Below, in pieces: positions 23,624 through 31,669 of a stretch of DNA of 32,299 nucleotides (its first letter is position 1; each line of letters starts with the position of its first letter). The translations under genes and the position numbers were made by a program. The notes under the pieces are model-generated. The model searched no databases. It worked only from the letters and a program-made list of their open reading frames with translations, and was not told where the DNA came from. The stretch is from a virus: positions 1 through 32,299 of IMG/VR virus record IMGVR_UViG_3300025266_000027. One strand, written 5' to 3'.

Positions 23624-23651
23624 AAAAAACACCCCCTCCGAAGAAGGGGTG
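23624..23651 (-). terminator. Intrinsic terminator with UUCG tetraloop after the capsid genes
   Basis: On the minus strand CACCCCTTC, TTCG and GAGGGGGTG form a 9-bp stem (one G-T pair) with a C(UUCG)G tetraloop, followed directly by TTTTTT. It sits 11 bases past the stop of the decoration-like gene. It should end or reduce transcription between the capsid genes and the connector genes. Confidence 0.9.
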
Positions 23652-23662
23652 AATATTATAAA

Positions 23663-24124
23663 TTATCCTGCAAATGTTATAGAACCAATTACATCTTGAA
23701 TTACTGTACAGTACCAAAAAGAACCGTCACATTCAAATTCAATTGTTTCACCACCTGTAGCGGCAGCTTCAATAGTTACAGTATCTGCTAATAAATTTTT
23801 AGCACCATCTGCACCAGCATCAGCTGTAGAGATAGCAACTATAGTATCTGCATCAGCAGATGTAATTATAGCATCTCCAGCACCAGCATTAGTTAAACAG
23901 TTAATAAATTTAAAGTTTAACCCAGCTTTAAGAGCAGGTAGCGTGTAAACCACGTCATTACCATCAGTCATGGTAACCATTACTACAGAACCTGACTCTT
24001 CTTGAGTAAAGATTCTAGCCGTAGGGCCTGTTGTAATAATGTTTCTTAATGTACCGCGTGAACGTAGTAAATAATTACCAGTTGCGGATTTATCATATTG
24101 CTTAAGGTATCTTTCTTCAGCCAT
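23663..24124 (-). CDS. Capsid decoration/head-fibre-like small beta protein (153 aa)
   Basis: A short, Thr/Ala/Gly/Ile-rich, mostly beta protein. The segment VVYTLPALKAGLNFKFINC is followed by ITSADADTI, then TVTIEAAATGGETIEFECDG and SFWYC, the 'f...G..f.f ... i ... tg.....l.cdG..W.v' pattern common in small phage head-surface and fibre-base proteins. It lies directly after the major capsid gene (35-base gap) and before the strong terminator, so it should be made at high level like the capsid protein, fitting a decoration or auxiliary capsid role. The N-terminal ~30 residues (YLKQYDKSATGNYLLRSR) could be an arm for capsid binding. No enzymatic motif. Confidence 0.68.
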   Translation of the reverse strand: MAEERYLKQYDKSATGNYLLRSRGTLRNIITTGPTARIFTQEESGSVVMVTMTDGNDVVYTLPALKAGLNFKFINCLTNAGAGDAIITSADADTIVAISTADAGADGAKNLLADTVTIEAAATGGETIEFECDGSFWYCTVIQDVIGSITFAG

Positions 24125-24159
24125 TTTATTTGTATTTAAAAGTTTTTAATTTAATTTAA

Positions 24160-25617
24160 TTAGATTGTTAATCCAGCAGGCATAATTACACCGCAAGATT
24201 GTGGGTTACGAATAATAATTCCAGACTCAGATAAGATATGACATTCGAAAGTATCATTACCGTTAGCAGCCATCATTGAAGACGGGTCGTTAGGGTTAAT
24301 CATACCAGGAACATATTTCTTAACATAGTTTCTGTTGTATCCTTCAGCACCTTTAGAGATAAGCTCTACGTTAGCTACACCATCTTGAACACTCATATCC
24401 ATAACTACCATTAATCCTGATAATTGTGAAGTGTTAAAGCCAGTACCAGAAATACCTGAAGTCATAGTAGCAACATTAGGGTCATCAAAACATGGATTGT
24501 GTACCAATTTGATGTTGTTACCTAAAGCAGAGTAAGAAGTAAAGTTAGTTCCTACAGCTACACCTTCACCAGATTTAGATGCAATTAAGCTAGAAGCAGA
24601 ACCCATTGTTGCCAAGTGAGCAGTCATAGCTTGTTGGAATTGAATCATTCCTTGCATTCCAGTAAATACTACATATTCGTTACCTGTTGCCTTTAATGAA
24701 CTTAAAGATAAAGTACCAATGAATTTTAATAACTCACCTTCTGTAACTCCGTTACCTGCAGTACTAAATTGATTAGCAGAAGCAATTTGAGCTAAGATTC
24801 CGTCACCCATAATTGGAAGACCGTTAGCAACTGCACCAGCATCACCAGGATAAGTAATATCTCCAGAAACAGAAGACTTACCAAACCAACGATTCAATTC
24901 AAGTTCGTACATGAATTGGTCAGTCATTTGTTGCTCTTTAGTAAAGTACCATAGTCTGTGACCATTGTGCTCAACCCAAGTAACATCATGTAAATCAATA
25001 CCATTAATCTTACACTTTCTACGAGAAAGAGTTAAGTGGTTTCTGTGAGTTTCTGGGTAAGCATAACCTTCACCAACTTCATCACCTAAAGAACCTTGTC
25101 CATAAGCTGAACCAATTACGGCAACAACTTCTGTTACAGCAGCAGAAGCACCAGCAGCAGAGAAATTAAAAGCATCAATATGCTTAATTGTTACATCAGT
25201 GTTTCCATCTGCAGCAGTGTTAATTGAACCTACAGCAGTTACTAATGCGGTAGCACCACATTCGAAACGAACTACATCGTTTACAGTTAACATACAGTAT
25301 TCCTCAACACCAGTAGATGTTGTATCACTTTGAATCTTAAGTGTTCCTACAGTTCCAACTGTAGCATTAACAGCATAAGCTACATCAATTCCAGCAGGAG
25401 CTTTGTAACGTTGCATGATTTTCCACTCGAATGAGCTTCCACCAATTACTTTTTCAGAAGCACCAAATCCTAGGCGTTCTAGTAAGTACGTCATAGAGTA
25501 GCGAGGATACAATTCAATGATTTTCTTCGCAATCTCAGGGTACTTTAGCATATTATTTACAAGGGAGTTATCCGCTGTGTTATATGCTGGGTCATATTTT
25601 GCATTATAAACCTTCAT
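24160..25617 (-). CDS. Major capsid protein, HK97-fold type (485 aa)
   Basis: Position after the portal and scaffold and a length of 485 aa fit the crAss-like major capsid protein. The N-terminus (YNAKYDPAYNTADNSLVNNML, broken by KYPEIAKKIIELYPRYS) forms the arm and early helix; FEWKIMQRYKAP, HRNHLTLSRRKCKING and QFMYELELNRWFG fit the elongated loop and spine-helix region. The C-terminal half is Gly/Ser/Thr-rich and beta, ending GIIIRNPQSCGVIMPAGLTI. No signal or membrane segment. A 42-base A/T-rich leader with repeated AACAAAA before the ATG, and no Shine-Dalgarno, suggests strong Bacteroidota-type translation initiation. The HK97 fold is inferred from pattern, not measured. Confidence 0.88.
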   Translation of the reverse strand: MKVYNAKYDPAYNTADNSLVNNMLKYPEIAKKIIELYPRYSMTYLLERLGFGASEKVIGGSSFEWKIMQRYKAPAGIDVAYAVNATVGTVGTLKIQSDTTSTGVEEYCMLTVNDVVRFECGATALVTAVGSINTAADGNTDVTIKHIDAFNFSAAGASAAVTEVVAVIGSAYGQGSLGDEVGEGYAYPETHRNHLTLSRRKCKINGIDLHDVTWVEHNGHRLWYFTKEQQMTDQFMYELELNRWFGKSSVSGDITYPGDAGAVANGLPIMGDGILAQIASANQFSTAGNGVTEGELLKFIGTLSLSSLKATGNEYVVFTGMQGMIQFQQAMTAHLATMGSASSLIASKSGEGVAVGTNFTSYSALGNNIKLVHNPCFDDPNVATMTSGISGTGFNTSQLSGLMVVMDMSVQDGVANVELISKGAEGYNRNYVKKYVPGMINPNDPSSMMAANGNDTFECHILSESGIIIRNPQSCGVIMPAGLTI

Positions 25618-25659
25618 TTTGTTTTGTTTATTAGTTGTTAATAATTAATCAAACATTAT

Positions 25660-26685
25660 TTAATTACTAAACTTACTAGGGTCAAAACCTTTCTTCGGAG
25701 CTTCAAAGCTCTTAGATGAATGATTTTTCCTAGACGGTGATGTTATACCATCTAAAATACGAGATTTTCCTTGCTCTACGCCTTGCGTTCGAACCATTTT
25801 AAAAATCTTTTCTTTGTTTCTCCATAAGAAGGCAGCCTCCGCAACATTGGCATGAGTCTCAAACACTTCTTGGGCGAAATCCCCTTTGGTTATGTAATTA
25901 TATAGTTGTTTCTTATCTTTATGAGATACTTTTCCACCAAAAAACTCTTCTTTATCTTTAATAAAGCTTTGTAGTTCTTTACGTGAGTTTTTAGCACCCT
26001 CAGTCTTTTGTTGTTCAGATTCCTTTTCTTCCTTTCTAATTCTATCCTTCTCTCCGTGGATGTGCTTAGTAAGTTGTTGTCGAACTAATCCAGCTTCACG
26101 CTTTAGTAATCCAGCATCTTGTAATCTGTCAACTGTATCTGCAATATCTTCATCTTCGTATTTTGCAGCACGCATATCAGCAATAACTAAATCTTTATCA
26201 TCCATTTCAAGGAATGAGTTTAGATTCTTAATTATATCGTTTTCTTGAACTGGAGGCTTCTGTAAATCTTTTATCTTAGCGATAAACTCTTCCTTACTTG
26301 TAGCTTCAACACCAGCTTCTTTACCTATTCCTTCCCAATCAAATTCAGCAGCAACCTCTTGCTCTGCGTCATCTTTAGATTCAACTTCATCCCAGTCGTC
26401 ATCAGACTCCTCGGCTACCACCTCTTCTTTAGCTGGCTCTTCTACCTTCTCTTCTTCCTCTACTTGAGTTTCGTCTTCAACATCACCCCAAGAAAATCCA
26501 TCTTCCTGGTTGTCAGTTGTTTCCACTTCCTTAGAGTCTTCCGTTTCCGTAGTCAAACTCTCAGCTAGACTAGTAGCGTCATCGCCAGCACCACTTAAAA
26601 ATGATGTTGGGTCAAACCCTTTATCTTGAGTTGTTTCTTTTGAGTCGCTTAAAACCTCATTAATTAATTTGCTTTCTTCTGCCAT
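25660..26685 (-). CDS. Capsid scaffolding protein candidate (341 aa)
   Basis: It lies between portal and major capsid protein, the usual scaffold position. Residues 45-125 are extremely acidic (for example EEEEKVEEPAKEEVVAEE), 185-245 a charged helix or coiled coil (REAGLVRQQLTKHIHGEKDR), and 255-300 helical. There is no signal peptide. The motif KGFDP-x-x-F occurs twice, at residues 22-29 (KGFDPTSF) and at 332-339 (KGFDPSKF), almost at the C-terminus, which may mark two capsid- or portal-binding ends. Composition (acidic, helical, low aromatic) is typical of scaffolds that help shell assembly and then leave. A possible promoter box lies just upstream at 26708-26715. Portal side and capsid side both have short gaps. 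Confidence 0.8.
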   Translation of the reverse strand: MAEESKLINEVLSDSKETTQDKGFDPTSFLSGAGDDATSLAESLTTETEDSKEVETTDNQEDGFSWGDVEDETQVEEEEKVEEPAKEEVVAEESDDDWDEVESKDDAEQEVAAEFDWEGIGKEAGVEATSKEEFIAKIKDLQKPPVQENDIIKNLNSFLEMDDKDLVIADMRAAKYEDEDIADTVDRLQDAGLLKREAGLVRQQLTKHIHGEKDRIRKEEKESEQQKTEGAKNSRKELQSFIKDKEEFFGGKVSHKDKKQLYNYITKGDFAQEVFETHANVAEAAFLWRNKEKIFKMVRTQGVEQGKSRILDGITSPSRKNHSSKSFEAPKKGFDPSKFSN

Positions 26686-26707
26686 TTTGTTTGCTTTTAA
26701 CTAGTTA

Positions 26708-26715
26708 CAAAGATA
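26708..26715 (-). promoter_or_regulatory. Candidate Bacteroidota-type -7 box (TATCTTTG) before scaffold and capsid genes
   Basis: TATCTTTG matches TAnnTTTG, the -7 element described for Bacteroidota sigma factor promoters. It lies immediately after the portal stop, 22 bases before the scaffold ATG. No TTG/TTTG -33 element is visible at the expected spacing. It could give the capsid genes their own transcript. Confidence 0.4.
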
Positions 26716-28971
26716 TTATTTTTTTTGTATACTTTTTTTGGCTTCCATGTTAGATTGGTGTTCGTTGTCTTTGTCCTTTTGTTGTGAACTAAAGTCAGAC
26801 TTAACTTTCTCTAAAACAAGTTTGTTTTTCTCTCTCGTATCATCCATGTCTCTACTTGCGTCAGAAGCAATCTCCTGAGCAGCGATTCTAGCTTCTGCAT
26901 TAATTTGAGCCACTTGGATTCTACCTTCAATATCCATTCTCTTAAGTTCGGTTTCTGCCTGAACTTTAGCTTGGTCAGCTTCTGCTTGTTGTTGTTGCAT
27001 TTGTTGTTGTTGTTCTTGAGCACCAGCTTGTTCTTTCTTCATAGCATCTATACCCTGTTCTAATATAACTTGAGCTTCACTCATAGTATCTGCTTTCATA
27101 ACCTTAAGAGCATCTAATAAAGTAATAGTACCTGATTGAAGAGCTGCTTGAGACATTTGCTGAACTTGAGTTTTAAGTGCATCATCTTTACCAGAATCAC
27201 CCATAAAGATACCATAGTCATTTAAAGCTACATCAGGAAGAACGCTAAGCATCTTATATCCAGCATCTCCAAATATGAATGCTGCTTTCTTTCCACCAGC
27301 CCAAGCTATCTTCATTAAGTTAGCAAGGTCTTCCATAACCTTCTTCTTAACTATGTTATGAGAAAATACCCAACCACCAGTTGATATAGCAGACTGAGTT
27401 ACAGACCTTTGCACATTACCTACATATTCATATTGTTCTACAGCACCTTCTCTTTGTGGTGATACACCTGAAACCTGACCTGCAGTCTGTTCAAGCATTA
27501 CCTTAAGGTTTATAAGTTGTTGAACAGATTGAGATAATGTAAAGTCAATTTGTTGGAACTGATTAAACGGTGCAGAGTCGCCACCCTCATCACGAGAGTT
27601 TATAGGAATAATACCATCATTCTTTAAGTGGTACATAACATCTTGCATATCCATACCTAAGTTTGTAGGCATCTGAGACACATCATACACTACTGCTTTA
27701 CCCCCAGAACGAGCTAATGCTAATTCAATATGGTACATAACAATGTTATATAGCATTTGTATATGACTAAGAATATCCATCAAACTAGTAGACTTACCTG
27801 TAGTGTGGTTGTATATAACACCAACATAAGATAAAGAAGTACTACCAGCATCATCTACAGAACGTATTTGATTAGGTCTTCTTCTACAGTTTACTGTAAT
27901 CTTTCCACCAATCATAGTCCCTTCCCATATATCATCTACATGTTTAGTTTCTATTACATCACCTTTTCTTGCTTTGTAATGTTCTCCTACAACTTTATGG
28001 AATGGGTGTTCTGGGTTGTGTTTGTTTTCTGAAACCTTTACTCTAATGGTTTTTATGGATTTCCATTCTGCAGATACCACTCTAACTTTTACATTTTTGT
28101 AATCATCTACATCTACCCAATTAAATTGACTATTCCATTTATCTATATTTTCAGAACCAGACTGACGCATATCCTCAAGTTCACGAACATCTTCGTCATC
28201 AAACTCGTTTCTATACTCATCTAATATTTCATTTACGCTTAACCATCTTTCTTCTCCTGCCCATTGAGCATCATCTAAAAAATCACTTTCTATAGACTTA
28301 TCGAATACGAATGTACGTGGGTCTACCCTTCTAAAGTAAGGGTCACCATCTTTTACATATATCTTATAAAATTCCTTACCAGTTACAAGTAAATCTCTCA
28401 TTCCTTCATGGAACACCTTCTTCATCTTGTACTTCTCACCTAAGTAATCTAAACCATCCTTAATAGACTCTTCTACAACTTCCTTATATTCAAATCTCAT
28501 GAAATGGTCAATATCGTCAGGTATAGGGAAATCTTTATTATCCATATCCAACTCCATCCCGTAGTCGTTCTCTAATTCGGAATTGATTTCATTAAGCAAG
28601 TCATTAGCTATAAGAGAAACTTTAAACTGTTCCTTTCTAATCGCTGCATCCATGTTAATAGCAAATACACTTTTATCTAAAGGTCTACTCAACTCTTCAT
28701 TACATAGAAGGTCAATTTTATTTTTAGACAAAGGGTAATTCCCCATGGTTGCTGGAGATGTCATCTTATACTGCTCAGTCACATAACTGTAATCATCATA
28801 GATTAAATCACCATTGTATAACCTGTAGTTTCTAACATCCTTATCGTAACTACTGGTAGAGCCTTCAGCATTACTCTGCTCTAACTCTGCTACAATAGCT
28901 TTAATGTTTTTCTCACACCATTCTTCATTTTTTTCGCTATCTGGAACGAACTGTTTTGGAAAGTCACTCAT
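26716..28971 (-). CDS. Portal protein, crAss-like (751 aa)
   Basis: The portal forms the dodecameric ring at the capsid vertex through which DNA passes. Supporting features are its place straight after TerL (3-base gap), its length, and recognisable segments: residues 41-100 with YRLYNGDL and SKNKIDLLCNEE; 185-225 with RDLLVTGKEFYKIYV and DPRTFVFD; a hydrophobic helix IQMLYNIVMYHIELALARSG near 404-423; and SGVSPQREGAVEQYE at 501-515, a signature I recall from crAss-like portals. Residues 645-750 are a long Gln/Lys/Glu coiled coil with a Gln-rich stretch (648-665), probably the barrel inside the capsid. No signal peptide. Neighbours and motif agree, so the call is strong. Confidence 0.93.
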   Translation of the reverse strand: MSDFPKQFVPDSEKNEEWCEKNIKAIVAELEQSNAEGSTSSYDKDVRNYRLYNGDLIYDDYSYVTEQYKMTSPATMGNYPLSKNKIDLLCNEELSRPLDKSVFAINMDAAIRKEQFKVSLIANDLLNEINSELENDYGMELDMDNKDFPIPDDIDHFMRFEYKEVVEESIKDGLDYLGEKYKMKKVFHEGMRDLLVTGKEFYKIYVKDGDPYFRRVDPRTFVFDKSIESDFLDDAQWAGEERWLSVNEILDEYRNEFDDEDVRELEDMRQSGSENIDKWNSQFNWVDVDDYKNVKVRVVSAEWKSIKTIRVKVSENKHNPEHPFHKVVGEHYKARKGDVIETKHVDDIWEGTMIGGKITVNCRRRPNQIRSVDDAGSTSLSYVGVIYNHTTGKSTSLMDILSHIQMLYNIVMYHIELALARSGGKAVVYDVSQMPTNLGMDMQDVMYHLKNDGIIPINSRDEGGDSAPFNQFQQIDFTLSQSVQQLINLKVMLEQTAGQVSGVSPQREGAVEQYEYVGNVQRSVTQSAISTGGWVFSHNIVKKKVMEDLANLMKIAWAGGKKAAFIFGDAGYKMLSVLPDVALNDYGIFMGDSGKDDALKTQVQQMSQAALQSGTITLLDALKVMKADTMSEAQVILEQGIDAMKKEQAGAQEQQQQMQQQQAEADQAKVQAETELKRMDIEGRIQVAQINAEARIAAQEIASDASRDMDDTREKNKLVLEKVKSDFSSQQKDKDNEHQSNMEAKKSIQKK
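26986..27016 (-). repeat. CAA/CAG codon repeats in the portal coiled coil
   Basis: Two runs of CAA codons (minus strand) separated by an ATG encode QQQQMQQQQ at about residues 654-662. It is simple trinucleotide repetition within the portal barrel region and may vary by slippage in related phages. Confidence 0.7.
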
Positions 28972-28974
28972 TTT

Positions 28975-30774
28975 TTATTTTTTATATGGAACTAATCTTC
29001 CGTTTTCTCTTTTATAATATACAAAGCCTAAATTACTTTGTACATGTTCATCTCTTTTTACTTGCTTATCGTATAAGTCAATGTCATGTACTAAACATAA
29101 ACCAAAGGCTATTGCCCTATCCGTGTTACGTAATCCGTAACTACCAAGCTCATCTAATAAATCTACAAACCAAATATCACCACAATTCTCCTCTATATAG
29201 TTCTCCATGAATTGTTCCATCACTGCTTTAGTGTGTTTATTCATTTGAAGACCGTACCTGTTTCTGTTAACAGTTTTAGGTGAGTGAGCTGTTGTTGGTC
29301 TCTCTTTTAAATACTGCTTTCCCCCTGCTCTTTGGAAGTATCCAATAACTCCAATACGAGTAAATTCAATCAGCATTTTCGCATTGTAATATACGGCTAA
29401 TTTTAAACACCCATCCCAGAACTCTTCTGCTGTGTCTGGACGCTCTGTATACTCAGCAATAGGGTAGTTTCCAGCTATCTCCATGTTATAGAATCGCCTA
29501 AAGATAATAGCACTACCTAAAGAGGAAGTTGACGACTCATCCTGGTCATACGAATCAATTCCACCTATGTCTAAACCTTTAAGCTCAGTGTTTGGGTGTG
29601 CTAATATTTTATATGGACCATTCCTATCAAGAACAAACTTGACTTGCATTCCTTCGGCTTCCCATTCTAGTCTACCGCTTTGTATCTGACCTTGTAAATC
29701 TTCACTACTTAGTATTTCACTTCGTTGTGCGTTTATCTTGGCCACGTTAAATCTAGAGTTCTTAGTTTGTAAGAAAGCTTCTTCTACGGATAATGGGTAA
29801 TTTTGTAGCTCTAGGTTGTACCCTTTCTGATTACCTGCCTTATGTAGTTGTTCTCTTCTGTCTTTAAGGGCTTTTGTAGCCCCGTCATTATCTGAAGTAC
29901 CTGTCTTTATATCAAAGAATCCATGATAACACATGGAAGCGGGGATAAACATAGGTATAAGGTTAAAGGCATCAGCATTATAATACATCTCCATGAAATC
30001 CTTAGAGGCTGCCTCAATATCTCCACCCGTTCCACCAATAATAGGGACTCCATACTGGACATTCCCATCCATGAAACAAGCCTTAGATGACATATAAGCG
30101 TTAAGCAACTCTTTGAATTCCCCAGCTTCCTCAAAAACCATAACAGAAAGACGTTCACCCTTATATACTTCAGGATTACTCATCGTTCTACAGTGTATAA
30201 CAGATTGAAATCCATCTACACCCCACTTACCTTCTTTGTCTTTTATTTTATAACCAGATTTAAGAACTTCCTCACCTTCTTTAAGTGTTGAGTGTCTAAA
30301 ATTAGAGTTTTGATTGTTGAGTCCTGCTTTCACTTTATCAAAGAAAGATGTAGCAGTCACCTGAAGCCCTGCAGCTACCCCTACGTGGTTGTATGGATAG
30401 AATGTGTATTCGTGTGCTAGAATACCAGAGTTCATGTAAGAGAACCCCTTATCTCTAGCCTTAATGACAATCATTCCTTTCTCGTCTTCCTTGGATGTAT
30501 CGAACAAGTCAAAGTAATACTTATCCATATCTCTATACCAAGGAGCAATAAGAGTCTTACGACTGTTACCCTTGACACCATCACTACCTAAAATTTTATA
30601 GAAGTTTAAATAATAATAATGTTTACCAGTAATACGTGGCATGCCTTTAGGTGCAAACCCAAATTTACACCTCTCAATCTGTTCGTCCCAATACTCCCTG
30701 AAAGAAACACTCTCTGGGTTTAAGGTAGGAACACCTTCATAAATTAAAGGTTGATACTTTTTTGCATCAAACAT
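28975..30774 (-). CDS. terL: Terminase large subunit (599 aa)
   Basis: TerL is the DNA-packaging motor and cutting nuclease. Visible motifs in order: Walker-A-like KARDKGFS at 105-112 (the R-x-x-G-x-S variant of terminases), Walker B VMVFEE at 211-216 with the catalytic Glu following, coupling motif GGTGGD at 247-252, and a C-terminal RNase-H-type nuclease domain with LDIGGIDSYDQDE (D407 likely metal ligand), LIEFTR (E470) and TDRAIAFG (D552). Length is usual for the family. The ATG overlaps the upstream 175-aa gene by 8 bases; the portal gene begins 3 bases after its stop. No large in-frame break, so the enzyme looks intact. The call is very secure; exact nuclease residues are my reading. 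Confidence 0.95.
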   Translation of the reverse strand: MFDAKKYQPLIYEGVPTLNPESVSFREYWDEQIERCKFGFAPKGMPRITGKHYYYLNFYKILGSDGVKGNSRKTLIAPWYRDMDKYYFDLFDTSKEDEKGMIVIKARDKGFSYMNSGILAHEYTFYPYNHVGVAAGLQVTATSFFDKVKAGLNNQNSNFRHSTLKEGEEVLKSGYKIKDKEGKWGVDGFQSVIHCRTMSNPEVYKGERLSVMVFEEAGEFKELLNAYMSSKACFMDGNVQYGVPIIGGTGGDIEAASKDFMEMYYNADAFNLIPMFIPASMCYHGFFDIKTGTSDNDGATKALKDRREQLHKAGNQKGYNLELQNYPLSVEEAFLQTKNSRFNVAKINAQRSEILSSEDLQGQIQSGRLEWEAEGMQVKFVLDRNGPYKILAHPNTELKGLDIGGIDSYDQDESSTSSLGSAIIFRRFYNMEIAGNYPIAEYTERPDTAEEFWDGCLKLAVYYNAKMLIEFTRIGVIGYFQRAGGKQYLKERPTTAHSPKTVNRNRYGLQMNKHTKAVMEQFMENYIEENCGDIWFVDLLDELGSYGLRNTDRAIAFGLCLVHDIDLYDKQVKRDEHVQSNLGFVYYKRENGRLVPYKK

Positions 30775-31294
30775 TCTTTTGACTCTGTAAAGTTTCTAAA
30801 TAACTAAGCTCTCTATTACCAGCAATCTTAGAACGTTCACCACGCCTTTCAATAGCGTCTAATAGCTTCTGTCTAGTTCCTAATACTTTCTCTACACCAA
30901 TCATAATCTTTTGTATGTCGGCTGCATTATCTATATTAATCTTAGTAGAATCAAGCAATTCAGTATACTCATTTATTTTCTCATTAAAAGCTGAGAGTTG
31001 AGCATCGAGGGGGTCATATTGAAGTTGGTTGTACTTAAGTATTGCGGCAGCAATTTTTTTATTTTTTGAGCCTTTCCACTCATAGTCTTGATATAAGTCT
31101 TTAGATACGACTCTTACTCTTTCATCGAGTGTGAAGTGTCGGTATGGGGAGTCATAGTCTGCTATATACGCAACATACATAAGTCCTTTGCTACCAAAGT
31201 TTTTGGAATCTATAAGGTCTTTGAATTCTGGTATACCAAATATACCATCATCTTCAACAACGCTTCCTTTATTACTTATTTTTAGTAGGTACAT
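30767..31294 (-). CDS. TerL-adjacent conserved protein, candidate terminase small subunit (175 aa)
   Basis: It sits immediately upstream of TerL, overlapping it by 8 bases, the usual place for a terminase small subunit. Residues 38-65 hold LMYVAYIADYDSPYRHFTLDER, cut here as LMYVAYIADYDSPY and HFTLDERVRVV, a motif I recall in proteins preceding TerL in Bacteroidota phages. The C-terminal half (AAAILKYNQLQYD, LDAQLSAFNEKINEYTELL, KIMIGVEKVLGTRQKLLDAI) is predicted helical and likely oligomeric. No clear helix-turn-helix can be pointed out, so small-subunit identity is a position-based inference. It overlaps the preceding 104-aa gene by 23 bases. Confidence 0.68.
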   Translation of the reverse strand: MYLLKISNKGSVVEDDGIFGIPEFKDLIDSKNFGSKGLMYVAYIADYDSPYRHFTLDERVRVVSKDLYQDYEWKGSKNKKIAAAILKYNQLQYDPLDAQLSAFNEKINEYTELLDSTKINIDNAADIQKIMIGVEKVLGTRQKLLDAIERRGERSKIAGNRELSYLETLQSQKNV

Positions 31295-31586
31295 ACTTTT
31301 TGAGTTCTGTTATCATTATAAAGACACCGTGAATTACATGAGTTGACTCACCTTCTTCTGGTTCACCATCTTGGTCAAGGTACTTAAAGTGTATAGTTGA
31401 TGTGCTACCCCCAGCAAGTTTATAGTTATTAACAATTGGTAGGTATCCCATTTCTATATAGTCTTCTATAATTTCAAACTCTCTATTGTCGGATATTTCA
31501 GACACGTTCACGTACCCAAATATCTTTCCATTTGGCATTAGCTCCACTACACCAAACTTTGATTTTTGCTTCTCCATTGTTTCCAT
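31272..31586 (-). CDS. Small hypothetical protein at the head of the packaging operon (104 aa)
   Basis: No function recognised. It is a compact mixed alpha/beta protein (FGVVELMPNGKIFGYVNVSE, EFEIIEDYIEMGYLPIVNNY, then TIHFKYLDQDG and VIHGVFIMITELKKYV). There is no signal peptide or metal-binding motif. Two starts are possible: ATG at 31586 and ATG at 31577. If the TAACTTTG box at 31591-31598 is a real -7 element, transcription would begin near 31585, so the first ATG would be leaderless or absent and the second ATG would be the better start. Its 3' end overlaps the next gene by 23 bases, so it belongs to the terminase-portal transcript. Confidence 0.65.
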   Translation of the reverse strand: METMEKQKSKFGVVELMPNGKIFGYVNVSEISDNREFEIIEDYIEMGYLPIVNNYKLAGGSTSTIHFKYLDQDGEPEEGESTHVIHGVFIMITELKKYVPTKNK

Positions 31587-31590
31587 GGTA

Positions 31591-31598
31591 CAAAGTTA
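31591..31598 (-). promoter_or_regulatory. Candidate Bacteroidota-type -7 box (TAACTTTG) for the packaging operon
   Basis: TAACTTTG fits TAnnTTTG exactly and lies 4 bases downstream of the terminator U run of the preceding gene, at the only gap that separates that gene from the terminase operon. The expected -33 region falls inside the terminator hairpin and shows no TTTG. A promoter directly after a terminator is a sensible arrangement. Confidence 0.5.
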
Positions 31599-31601
31599 AT
31601 G

Positions 31602-31628
31602 AAAAAAAGGGCTCATATTACTGAACCC
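31602..31628 (-). terminator. Intrinsic terminator after the small basic gene
   Basis: On the minus strand GGGTTCA (31628-31622), loop GTAATA and TGAGCCC (31615-31609) form a 7-bp stem with one G-T pair, followed by TTTTTTT (31608-31602). It ends transcription of the gene at 31670-32122 just before the candidate packaging-operon promoter. Confidence 0.85.
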
Positions 31629-31644
31629 TCCTTAAATCAAAAAA

Positions 31645-31664
31645 TATAATATTAATATATTATA
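31645..31664 (-). repeat. A/T-only inverted repeat between stop codon and terminator
   Basis: TATAATAT and ATATTATA form 8-bp arms around a 4-base spacer, 5 bases beyond the stop of the small basic gene and upstream of the terminator hairpin. Being A/T-only, it could arise by chance in this A/T-rich DNA; it may also add an exonuclease block to the transcript end. Confidence 0.45.
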
Positions 31665-31669
31665 AAATA

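Noticed and set aside
25618-25659. A promoter directly before the major capsid gene
   Set aside because: The A/T-rich 42-base gap contains no TAnnTTTG box on the minus strand; the sequence looks like a translation leader.
26811-27023. A 70-codon minus-strand frame within the portal gene
   Set aside because: Overlaps the Gln-rich repeat in another frame, giving a poly-Asn product; explained by the CAA repeat rather than a nested gene.
29907-30158. An 83-codon minus-strand frame inside TerL
   Set aside because: Lies wholly in the ATPase region of an intact TerL, no leader, no recognisable product.
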